Below are positions 49,253 through 57,848 of a stretch of 64,000 nt of DNA, in pieces. Made by a program: the position numbers and the translations under genes. Origin of the DNA: an uncultured Alphaproteobacteria bacterium (GTDB lineage Bacteria; Pseudomonadota; Alphaproteobacteria; HIMB59; GCA-002718135); assembly GCA_902570155.1 (NCBI GenBank), contig CACFXU010000004.1, forward strand, positions 59,944 through 123,943. Reading direction: 5' to 3'. The number at the start of each line of letters is the position of its first letter. Position 1 is the first letter of the stretch. The notes beneath the pieces were generated by a model that ran no database searches, was not told where the DNA came from, and was given only the letters and a program-made list of their open reading frames with translations.

Positions 49253-49639
49253 ATGAAAGAAAAACAATTAGAAGATTTTTTACCTGATAAAAAATCAAGT
49301 TATATTAAAAAATTCAACAATTCAAACAACACCACTAAAATTAATCAAGAACAGGTTATCGAGTGTATTAGAACTGTGATTGATCCTGAAATACCAGTTA
49401 ATTTGTATGATTTAGGTCTTATATACAAAATTCATATTAACGATAATAATGACATAAAAGTTGAGATGACATTAACAAATCCAAACTGCCCAGTTGCAGG
49501 AACTATGCCTGAAAATGTAGGTAAATCTATAGAAAAATTATCAAATATAAATTCCATTGAAGTTTCGTTAGTATGGGAGCCGAAATGGCATAAAGATTTA
49601 ATGTCAGAAGATGCAAAACTTGCTTTAGATATTTTTTAA
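49253..49639 (+). CDS. SUF-associated DUF59/MIP18 protein (SufT-like)
   Basis: CIRTVIDPEIPVNLYDLGLIYKIHI, MTLTNPNCPVAGTMPENV. Confidence 0.88.
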   Translation: MKEKQLEDFLPDKKSSYIKKFNNSNNTTKINQEQVIECIRTVIDPEIPVNLYDLGLIYKIHINDNNDIKVEMTLTNPNCPVAGTMPENVGKSIEKLSNINSIEVSLVWEPKWHKDLMSEDAKLALDIF

Positions 49640-49658
49640 AATAATTTATAATAATGTT

Positions 49659-49994
49659 ATGAATAATCTAATTTCTTTAACTTCAAACGCTACTGACCAG
49701 ATTAAGCGAATAATGTCCAATGCTCCTGATGGAATGGATTCACTTGTTATTGGCGTTGATAAGTCTGGTTGTAGTGGTTATTCTTACAAATTAGATTTTG
49801 GTAATTCTTCTAACTTAAAAGACTTTGAAGCTATTGATCAGGATGGTGCAAAAATTTTAATTGATCCAAAAGCTACAATGTATTTGCTTGGCTCAACAAT
49901 GGATTATAGAAAAGAGAAGCTTGCTTCACGATTTGTTTTTGAAAATCCAAATGAGAAAAGTACGTGTGGATGTGGAGAGTCTTTTTCAATATAA
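49659..49994 (+). CDS. sufA: A-type Fe-S carrier (SufA/IscA-like)
   Basis: Cysteine pattern GCSGYSYKLDF...STCGCGESFSI; 111 aa. Confidence 0.9.
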   Translation: MNNLISLTSNATDQIKRIMSNAPDGMDSLVIGVDKSGCSGYSYKLDFGNSSNLKDFEAIDQDGAKILIDPKATMYLLGSTMDYRKEKLASRFVFENPNEKSTCGCGESFSI

Positions 49995-50333
49995 TTGATG
50001 AAAAGAATTTGCTTTGATTTAGATGGTACAATTTGCAATAATACCTGGGGTGATTACAAAAATGCTAAACCAAATAAAAATGCTATTAATAAAATTAATG
50101 ATTTATATGAAAAAAAAAATCATATCATTATTTTTACTGCAAGGTTTACTGGTAAAAATAATGAAAATTTAGGAAAATTTAATAAAAAACAATACGAATT
50201 TACAAAAAATCAAATTGACAATTGGGGTTTGAAATATCACGAATTGATTTTAGGAAAGCCAACATATGATATTTTAGTTGATGATAAGCATTTTAATTAT
50301 AAAGATGATTGGATTGTAAACTATAAATTTTGA
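49995..50333 (+). CDS. Small HAD-like hydrolase
   Basis: RICFDLDGTICNNTWGDY, IIIFTARFTG, KPTYDILVDDKHFNY; 112 aa, 0 nt after sufA stop. Confidence 0.78.
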   Translation: MMKRICFDLDGTICNNTWGDYKNAKPNKNAINKINDLYEKKNHIIIFTARFTGKNNENLGKFNKKQYEFTKNQIDNWGLKYHELILGKPTYDILVDDKHFNYKDDWIVNYKF

Positions 50334-50337
50334 TTCA

Positions 50338-51105
50338 TTATCTTAAATCATAATAAGTAGCTAACAACTCTCTTTTATTTCCAAAGATTGATGGATTACC
50401 TTTATGTAAACCTCTCGTATCGACAAGTATAACTGTTCCTGCTTCTCCAGTGACAGTAATTTCAGAATAATTTTTTCTTTTCTTTAAATTTTCCATCTCA
50501 TGATTAAGGTAATATCCGTATGATCCAGATTTACCGAGAGCTATGTATTCTAATTCTTTTAAAATTCTTTTTTTATCAGATTTTATACTTTTAGGTATAT
50601 AGCAAAAAGGGCAATTATTTATTCCTACATCATTTAAATATAAAAATACTTTGAATCTTTTTCTCCAATCATCAAAATGAAAAATATCTGTTGTAGCAAA
50701 TTTTCCTTCAGAACCTTTAATCTCATACATTTTTTGATATGCTACTACATTTTTTGATACATAATGTTTTGCTATTTCATCAAAAAAAGAATTGTAAAAT
50801 AATTTATTAGCTGTTTTTGATAATTTGTCTGCGCTTAAATATCTTTTTATTCCCTGATCATTAAAATCATAAATTTTTAGTTTTTTAATTATATTCTTTT
50901 TTTTTAATGTCTCTGAAATTTCAAGTTTAATTTTTTTTATCAATTTTTTTTCAATATAATTATTAAGAACACAAATACCTTTATCTTCAATTTCAGATAC
51001 AATTTTGTTTATTTTTTCATTCTCTGAAATTGTTTTTCTAGTTTTTAGCCTATACAGATATCTTTGGTAAGCATAATGTCTGAAGATTTTTACAATCACA
51101 CTCAT
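50338..51105 (-). CDS. Phytanoyl-CoA dioxygenase-like (2OG-Fe(II)) protein
   Basis: HxD...H pattern: IFHFDDWRKRFKVFLYLND and VDTRGLHKGNPS; 255 aa. Confidence 0.68.
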   Translation of the reverse strand: MSVIVKIFRHYAYQRYLYRLKTRKTISENEKINKIVSEIEDKGICVLNNYIEKKLIKKIKLEISETLKKKNIIKKLKIYDFNDQGIKRYLSADKLSKTANKLFYNSFFDEIAKHYVSKNVVAYQKMYEIKGSEGKFATTDIFHFDDWRKRFKVFLYLNDVGINNCPFCYIPKSIKSDKKRILKELEYIALGKSGSYGYYLNHEMENLKKRKNYSEITVTGEAGTVILVDTRGLHKGNPSIFGNKRELLATYYDLR

Positions 51106-51117
51106 TCTTAAATTAAA

Positions 51118-51894
51118 CTATACTTTTAATTTGTTTTCCATCAAGGCGTAAACTGTATTATTGTTAACATTCTTATATAAAATACCAAAATCTTTAAATA
51201 AAATTTCAACTTCTTCTTTTATATTTGAAATAATAATTAATTTACAGTTTATTTTTCTAATCGTCTTAATAAACAACTCAAAATCCTTATTATATTTAAC
51301 AAAACTTAACCAGCTATTAATTAAAATAAGATCTGGTTTTTTTTTAATTAATAGATTTAATATATTTCCATCTAAGGATGAAGAACATATAAAATTGCAT
51401 TTTTTACTTAAATTAAGTTTTTTTGCTACTTGTATAGCAGGTTTATAAACATCTACCCCTATTCCATTACAATTATACTTATCTACTAAATAAATTAAGT
51501 GTCTTCCAGCTCCACACCCTGGATCAAATATTAAAGAATCACTATCAATATTTAAATGACTTTTTGCTTCAAATAAAATTTTTTTTATATCTTTAATAGA
51601 TCTATTTAGATAGTAATGCTCAGTAGTTAAATTTTCTCCTTCAAAGATTTCAAAATTAAAAACTTTTATTTTGAAAATATAAAAGTTTATTTCTTTACTT
51701 TCTGTTATGTGTCCGTGATGTTGATTATTAATTCTAGCTTTTTTTTTAAATTCTTTTGCTTTATTTATATCTCTTTTTATCTCATAATAAAAAAATGGAA
51801 ATTTTCCTAAATATCGAAGTATCATGGAAAAAAACGCTCCCTTGTAATAATATGTAGATATTATTGTTCTAAGTACAATTTTGAAAAATATCAT
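51118..51894 (-). CDS. Class I SAM-dependent methyltransferase-like
   Basis: Motif I SLIFDPGCGAGRHLIYLVDKYNCNGIGVDVY; 258 aa. Confidence 0.75.
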   Translation of the reverse strand: MIFFKIVLRTIISTYYYKGAFFSMILRYLGKFPFFYYEIKRDINKAKEFKKKARINNQHHGHITESKEINFYIFKIKVFNFEIFEGENLTTEHYYLNRSIKDIKKILFEAKSHLNIDSDSLIFDPGCGAGRHLIYLVDKYNCNGIGVDVYKPAIQVAKKLNLSKKCNFICSSSLDGNILNLLIKKKPDLILINSWLSFVKYNKDFELFIKTIRKINCKLIIISNIKEEVEILFKDFGILYKNVNNNTVYALMENKLKV

Positions 51895-51899
51895 AAATT

Positions 51900-51976
51900 T
51901 GGTAGCGGAGGAGGGATTTGAACCCCCGACATCACGAATATGAGCCGTGCGCTCTGACCAACTGAGCTACTCCGCC
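51900..51976 (-). tRNA. tRNA with CAT anticodon (Met, or Ile2 if lysidine-modified)
   Basis: Reverse strand GGCGGAGTAGCTCAGTTGGTCAGAGCGCACGGCTCATATTCGTGATGTCGGGGGTTCAAATCCCTCCTCCGCTACCA folds as a cloverleaf; encoded CCA; anticodon stem CACGG/TCGTG. Confidence 0.93.
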
Positions 51977-52067
51977 TTATTTTTAACTTTAAATAAATTA
52001 AACTTTAATAAAATAAAACTTTTTTATTATTAAAATTTATTAAATAATGATCTAAATACACAAATTA

Positions 52068-52778
52068 ATGTATAAATCCAAAAAAATATTAGCTTTAATC
52101 CCTGCGAGATCAGGAAGCAAAACGATTAATAATAAAAATATATCCAAACTTGGCAAAAGTTCATTATTAGAAATTTCAATTAAATTTGTTTTAAAAAATA
52201 AATTAATAGATTATTCCATATTGAGCTCAGATTCATTAAAATATATTAATCATGCAAAAAAAGCTGGTATAAAAAATTATATATTTAGAAAAAAAAAATT
52301 GAGTGGTGATAAATCTAAGATACAGGATGTAATATTTGACACCTTAAAAATCTTAGAAAAAAAGAATTTTAAATTTGACATACTACTTTTATTAGAACCT
52401 ACTTCACCTTTGAGGATAAATTCAGATATTTTGCAATCACTTAAAACATTTATAAAATATAACGCTTATTCAGTTTTCACAGTAAGTGAAGTGGATTCAA
52501 AGTTTCATCCTGATAAAATACTAAGAATTAACAATAAAAAAATATCTCATTATTCTAAAAGAGGTATTACAATTAATAATAAACAGGAATTAACTAGTAA
52601 GTATTATTATAAAAATGGACTTGTTTATGTAATTGATATTAAAAAATTTATGAAACACAAATTAATTATTAGTAAAAATACTTATCCTGTAGTAACAGAT
52701 AGGTTAATATCAAATATTGATAATAAATTTGATTTAAGCCTCGCAAATTACTTATTTAAATATGAAAATAAATATTAA
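52068..52778 (+). CDS. Acylneuraminate/CMP-sugar cytidylyltransferase-like
   Basis: ALIPARSGSKTINNKNISKLG, LLLEPTSPLRINSDI; 236 aa. Confidence 0.85.
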   Translation: MYKSKKILALIPARSGSKTINNKNISKLGKSSLLEISIKFVLKNKLIDYSILSSDSLKYINHAKKAGIKNYIFRKKKLSGDKSKIQDVIFDTLKILEKKNFKFDILLLLEPTSPLRINSDILQSLKTFIKYNAYSVFTVSEVDSKFHPDKILRINNKKISHYSKRGITINNKQELTSKYYYKNGLVYVIDIKKFMKHKLIISKNTYPVVTDRLISNIDNKFDLSLANYLFKYENKY

Positions 52779-53922
52779 AAATATTATAATTGTTGTCACT
52801 GCAAGAACTAGTTATTGCAAAATGAAATCACTTATAATCTCTTTAAAATCTAAAAAAAATATTAAACTAAATGTAATTTGTGCAACATCTGCAGTTTCAG
52901 ATAATTATGGTAACATTGAAAAATATCTAAAAAAAGACAAAATTAAAATAGATTATAAGATCAACAATTTGTTGGATGATAAGACTCTAAATTCTTCAAC
53001 AAAAACAGTAGCTCTTGGCATTATTCAGTTTGCAGATTTATTTAAACTAATTAAACCTGATCTGGTTGTAATTATGGCTGATAGATATGAAGTTATTGCC
53101 CCAGCCATTGCATCAAGTTATCAGAATATACCTTTAGCCCATGTCCAAGGAGGGGAAATTTCTGGTAATATTGATGAAAAAGTAAGACATGCTCTTACTA
53201 AATTTGCTGATGTACATTTTCCTGCTACAGTTAACGCCTCTAAAAATATAATTAGAATGGGGGAAAACAAAAATAATGTTTTTCATACAGGTTGTCCGTC
53301 TATAGATTTAGCAAAAAAAATTAAGAATAAAAAAAATTTCTCTTTCAATATTTACAATAAATACATGGGTGTAGGAGCTAAATTTAAATATTTATCAAAA
53401 AATTATTTAATTGTCATGTTTCACCCTGATACAAATGAAGTTTCTAAAACTAGTTTATTTACTCAAAATCTTTTAAAAATAATAATAGGTTTAAATACTA
53501 ATACTTTTTGGTTTTGGCCAAATTCTGATGCAGGAACGCAAATAATTTCTAAAATAATCAGACAAAATAGAGAAAAGAAAAAACTTGAAAAAATTCATTT
53601 TTTTAAAAATATGGAACCTGAAGATTTTTTAATCTTATTAAATAATTCAAAAGGTATTATTGGTAACTCTAGTGCTGGAATACGAGAGTCGTCTTATTTT
53701 GGTGTTCCTTCTGTGAATTTAGGAAGCAGGCAATTGGGTAGAGAAACATCTAAAAATGTTTTAAATATTAATAACTTATCATTAAATAATATTAAATCTA
53801 TTAAAAACCATTTGAATAAAAAATTTAACTCTTCTCATTTATATGGAAAGGGTGATGCTGGTAAACAAATAGCATCTGTTTTATCAAAAAAAAATTTTTC
53901 ATATAAAAAAACATTTATTTAA
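52762..53922 (+). CDS. UDP-N-acetylglucosamine 2-epimerase (hydrolysing, NeuC-like)
   Basis: VVTARTSYCKMKSLI, MADRYEVIAPAIASSYQNIPLAHVQGGEISGNIDEKVRHALTKFADVHF, GNSSAGIRESSYFGVPSVNLGSRQ. Confidence 0.88.
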   Translation: MKINIKNIIIVVTARTSYCKMKSLIISLKSKKNIKLNVICATSAVSDNYGNIEKYLKKDKIKIDYKINNLLDDKTLNSSTKTVALGIIQFADLFKLIKPDLVVIMADRYEVIAPAIASSYQNIPLAHVQGGEISGNIDEKVRHALTKFADVHFPATVNASKNIIRMGENKNNVFHTGCPSIDLAKKIKNKKNFSFNIYNKYMGVGAKFKYLSKNYLIVMFHPDTNEVSKTSLFTQNLLKIIIGLNTNTFWFWPNSDAGTQIISKIIRQNREKKKLEKIHFFKNMEPEDFLILLNNSKGIIGNSSAGIRESSYFGVPSVNLGSRQLGRETSKNVLNINNLSLNNIKSIKNHLNKKFNSSHLYGKGDAGKQIASVLSKKNFSYKKTFI

Positions 53923-53923
53923 A

Positions 53924-54688
53924 ATGAATTATAAAACATTTGCAAAAAAAAATATTTTTAAGACAGATGAGTTTTATCAATTTAATCTTTTATTTAATGA
54001 TATTGACAAAATTAATAAGATGAATTTTAAACATATTGCAATTTTAGAAAGATCACATATTTATAATGGATTTAGTATTTTTTCACCATTAATAAGATCT
54101 AAATCAGTTTCAATTATTGATTACCAGTTTTCAAAAATGATTAAAAAAAGAATTGGTTATCAATATAAGTGGATTGAAAAATTAGAATATAAATTTTTAA
54201 AATCTGAATTTTTAATTAAAGACGATTTAAAAAAATTTATATTCAATTTTAAAAAAATAGATTGTGATTTATTAATTATTCCAAATGTATTACATCATTG
54301 TAGTGATTTTAAATTATTGCTAAAATATTTGTTAAAAAAAATGCCATATATTAAATATATCTACATATTTGACAGTTATTTAAGAGAAGGTCATCAGCAT
54401 CCTTTTGATTATGCTAGACACACACCATCTTCAATTGAAAAAATATTTTCTGATTTAAATATAAGGACTTTTAAAATTAACAAAATAGGTAACGCATTTG
54501 ATGTGTTATTATATTTTATATCTCAGTCAAAAGTTTTATTGGATAATAATGAAAATAAAAACCTTAAAAATAAATTCAACGAAATTATTCCTCTTCTACA
54601 AAGCAAAAGAAAATCTAAAAAATGGGAAGATTTAGGAAGGAAATATGCTTCTTTAAATTCAGCCTATTCAATTTTCGGTAAAAAATAA
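53924..54688 (+). CDS. Uncharacterised glycan-cluster protein, methyltransferase-like
   Basis: 254 aa; LLIIPNVLHHCSDFKLLLKYLLKKMP and YIFDSYLREGHQHPFDYARHTPSSIEKIFSDL resemble SAM methyltransferase C-terminal strands, but motif I is not evident. Confidence 0.45.
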   Translation: MNYKTFAKKNIFKTDEFYQFNLLFNDIDKINKMNFKHIAILERSHIYNGFSIFSPLIRSKSVSIIDYQFSKMIKKRIGYQYKWIEKLEYKFLKSEFLIKDDLKKFIFNFKKIDCDLLIIPNVLHHCSDFKLLLKYLLKKMPYIKYIYIFDSYLREGHQHPFDYARHTPSSIEKIFSDLNIRTFKINKIGNAFDVLLYFISQSKVLLDNNENKNLKNKFNEIIPLLQSKRKSKKWEDLGRKYASLNSAYSIFGKK

Positions 54689-54693
54689 TATAG

Positions 54694-55461
54694 TTATCCA
54701 TAAACATAAGGATTATGAAAAAGATTTAAGTCAAAACTTTTTGACTCCAAATTAATTTTTTTACTAAAAAAATTTGAGACAATTTTTTCATTAAAATCTT
54801 TATTTTTGCTGAGTCTCTTCAACTTATTATTATCTTGTGTGATTGTATTTAATTTAAATATTTTTTTACTTTTTATTTTATAATTTAATGACTCAAATGC
54901 AGACATTACCGTTGACATAGGATAGTCATAAATATCATTCTTTAAGTTAGATATAGCATGATATAGAATATCACCTCCATCTAGTTCTTTTGAAATATAA
55001 TGAATAGTTGCTCCCACTAAGTGAGGATTATCATCGTACATTGCCCAAAAGTTACAGCCCGAACCCCTGTAGAATGGAGATATGCCCATATGAATATTAA
55101 TTGCTTTATTTTCAATCAAAAATTCAATTAAATCATCTTTAATAAAACTACTACCAAAAACAATATATAAATCACTTTTCAAAAAATTATTAATATTTTC
55201 TAAATTGATTTTACTAAGCATATTTGCTTCAATTTTTTTAATATAGATATTTTTGTTTTTAAAATTAAAATTATTACCAAAATATTTTATTTCTGATTTT
55301 TTGACATTTTCAAAATATTTATTTATTGTGAATAAATTAGATCCACTATTAATTTTTTTTTTAGATTCTTGAATAACAAATAGTTCTGTGCAACTACTTG
55401 ATAGCAATTCAATCAAATAATTGTGCCTTGGATGATTAGAAGTAAATATTGTTAGTTTCAT
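54694..55461 (-). CDS. Formyltransferase-family protein (methionyl-tRNA formyltransferase-like fold)
   Basis: AINIHMGISPFYRGSGCNFWAMYDDNPHLVGATIHYISKELDGGDILY; 255 aa. Confidence 0.78.
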   Translation of the reverse strand: MKLTIFTSNHPRHNYLIELLSSSCTELFVIQESKKKINSGSNLFTINKYFENVKKSEIKYFGNNFNFKNKNIYIKKIEANMLSKINLENINNFLKSDLYIVFGSSFIKDDLIEFLIENKAINIHMGISPFYRGSGCNFWAMYDDNPHLVGATIHYISKELDGGDILYHAISNLKNDIYDYPMSTVMSAFESLNYKIKSKKIFKLNTITQDNNKLKRLSKNKDFNEKIVSNFFSKKINLESKSFDLNLFHNPYVYG

Positions 55462-56432
55462 TAATTCATTTTATTAACTATTAATGCATGATCGTATCGA
55501 GCAATTTCTAAATTTGAATTATTAACTTTTTTCATTCCTTTACTTTTTTCAACATTAATTATATTTTTAAATCCAATTTCGATATTCAGCGAATTTAAAA
55601 TTTCTAATGTATTTTTATTGTAGCTTCCACATGGATGTGACATGTATTTTATTTCTTTATTATCTATATTTAGTATCTCAGATAGTTTTTTTTTATTTAC
55701 ATTATATTCTTTTAATTGTTCTTCAAACTCTAATTTTTCAATTAATGTCGGATGGGTATGAGAATGCATTCCAATTTTATGACCTAACTTATAAATATCA
55801 TTAAGAGTTTGTGCATTAAAAAAGATCTTATTAAATATTTCTGAGGGAATAAATTTTTTTTTTTCAAACATCTCTAACATTAAGTTTTTATAGTCTTCTT
55901 TATGTAAATATAAATCTCTTACAAGTCTAAATTTTATGTCTTCAATTGAATAATAATTATATTTATATTTAATACTAGTAATTAAGTCTTTTTTATTACT
56001 AAAGAAATTTTCTAAATCTACACCTAATAAATTATAGAAATATTTATAAAAATCATCAATTGATTTAAAAAAATTTAATCTAAAATATCTATAGACTTCC
56101 AAATAATCAGGTTCGTTGTCAAATAAAGATGTATATATAAAAAAAAAGGCTTTAATTTTGAAATCTTCTAAAACTGGGATTGCTATATCACTTTGACATT
56201 TAATTCCATCATCAAAAGTGAGACAAACATTTTTATTTGTTAATTCATTTTCTTTGTATCTATGGTAGAAATCATCTGCATCAATTATATTTTCTCTTCC
56301 AACAAAGTTAATAATATTGACCAAAGTTTCTTTACTTATCGATCCTTGACCCTTTAAGTGTAATTTATCATCATGAAAATGATGAAACATGACTCCATGA
56401 AAGAAATTTAATTTACTGTTGAAATAATTCAT
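55461..56432 (-). CDS. Polysaccharide deacetylase (NodB-like)
   Basis: VCLTFDDGIKCQSDIAIPVLEDFKIKAFFFIYTS, GHKIGMHSHTHPTLIEKL, MSHPCGSYNKNTLEIL. Confidence 0.86.
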   Translation of the reverse strand: MNYFNSKLNFFHGVMFHHFHDDKLHLKGQGSISKETLVNIINFVGRENIIDADDFYHRYKENELTNKNVCLTFDDGIKCQSDIAIPVLEDFKIKAFFFIYTSLFDNEPDYLEVYRYFRLNFFKSIDDFYKYFYNLLGVDLENFFSNKKDLITSIKYKYNYYSIEDIKFRLVRDLYLHKEDYKNLMLEMFEKKKFIPSEIFNKIFFNAQTLNDIYKLGHKIGMHSHTHPTLIEKLEFEEQLKEYNVNKKKLSEILNIDNKEIKYMSHPCGSYNKNTLEILNSLNIEIGFKNIINVEKSKGMKKVNNSNLEIARYDHALIVNKMN

Positions 56433-56609
56433 TTTATTTTAAAACTTTAATAAATTATTTTTGATTTAAAATCTCAGAATCTAATTTATTATAAATAAAT
56501 AATATCATATTTGTTATTAATTTAGAAATTAAATTACTAGCTTATAAATAAGACTTTATGTTTTATTTTTATATATTATATTTTTTAATTAAATATCAAT
56601 TTATTTATT

Positions 56610-57848
56610 ATGTACACAAATTCAATTTTTAATAAAATTGTATCGTTTCTTTTTATTTCCCTTCCAATCAGTTTGATTTTTGGACCTTTTTTTACAGACC
56701 TTACAGTTGTGATAATTGGAATATATGCTTTGTTAAATTATAAAAAAATAAAGTTTAGTAACGTTCCGAATTTCTTTATTATTATTTTTTTTATTTTTTA
56801 CTTTTATATATTAATTAATTCATTACTTAGCACTAACAAGCTATTATCACTCGAGTCCTCTCTTTTTTATTTTCGTTACTTTTTTTTTATATTAGGTGGA
56901 ATAATTTTAATTAATTCAGATCAAAAATTACTTCCATACTTTTTTATTATATTAATTTCTATATCTTTATTATTATCATTACACTCATTATACTTATTTT
57001 TTTTTAATCAAACTTATATTGATTTATGTTTTGAAAATTCTGAGATGTGTAGAATAAGTAGTCTTTTTAATGAAGAATTAATTATGGGATCTTATTTAGC
57101 AAGAATTATGCCTTTAATAATATTATCGCTTAGTATTTATCTAAAGAATAAATATAAAAATATAATAATATTTTTTTCAATTTTGTTATTAATTTTAACC
57201 TGTCTTATTAGCGGGGAAAGAAATTCTTTTATATTAAGTTTAGTTTCTGGATTTCTTTTAATTATAAATTATAAAAAAAATTTAAAAATATTATTTTCAG
57301 CATTTTTTACTATACTATTAATTTCAACTATCTTTATAATTACAAATGATGCAATAAAAAATAGACTTATAGATCAAACTTTTGATGAAAGTTTTACAAG
57401 TGAAAAAATTATAATTATTTCACCTGTGTACAATGATCTATATTTAAATGCTATTACTCTTTTTTTTGAAAAACCTTTACAAGGTCATGGACCAAAGACA
57501 TTCCGAGAAATCTGTAAAAAAAATAAGGATTTATATCCATCAGGTTGCTCTACTCACCCTCACAATCTTTATCTTCAATTGCTTAGTGAAACAGGTATAA
57601 TCGGAACATCATTTATTTTTATTTTTCTTATATTTTGTTCATACAAATTTATAATAAATTTGTTTTATTATAAAAGTCAATTATTGCTTACTAAAAATTA
57701 TTTATATATTGCTGTAATGGTTAATTTATTTCCATTAGCATCATCTGGAAATTTTTTTAATAATTGGCTAAGTTGTATTTATTTTTTACCTCTTATATTT
57801 TTATGGGGTATAAATAATAAATCAATAAATCATTATGCTAACGCTTAA
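56610..57848 (+). CDS. O-antigen ligase/polymerase-like membrane protein
   Basis: 412 aa polytopic; FEKPLQGHGPKTFREIC...STHPHNLYLQLLSETGIIG Wzy_C/WaaL motif. Confidence 0.82.
   Translation: MYTNSIFNKIVSFLFISLPISLIFGPFFTDLTVVIIGIYALLNYKKIKFSNVPNFFIIIFFIFYFYILINSLLSTNKLLSLESSLFYFRYFFFILGGIILINSDQKLLPYFFIILISISLLLSLHSLYLFFFNQTYIDLCFENSEMCRISSLFNEELIMGSYLARIMPLIILSLSIYLKNKYKNIIIFFSILLLILTCLISGERNSFILSLVSGFLLIINYKKNLKILFSAFFTILLISTIFIITNDAIKNRLIDQTFDESFTSEKIIIISPVYNDLYLNAITLFFEKPLQGHGPKTFREICKKNKDLYPSGCSTHPHNLYLQLLSETGIIGTSFIFIFLIFCSYKFIINLFYYKSQLLLTKNYLYIAVMVNLFPLASSGNFFNNWLSCIYFLPLIFLWGINNKSINHYANA

Noticed and set aside
53890-53900. Poly-A/poly-T tracts in the glycan region as phase-variable sites
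   Set aside because: A/T homopolymers of this length are common throughout this AT-rich window, so they are not distinctive.
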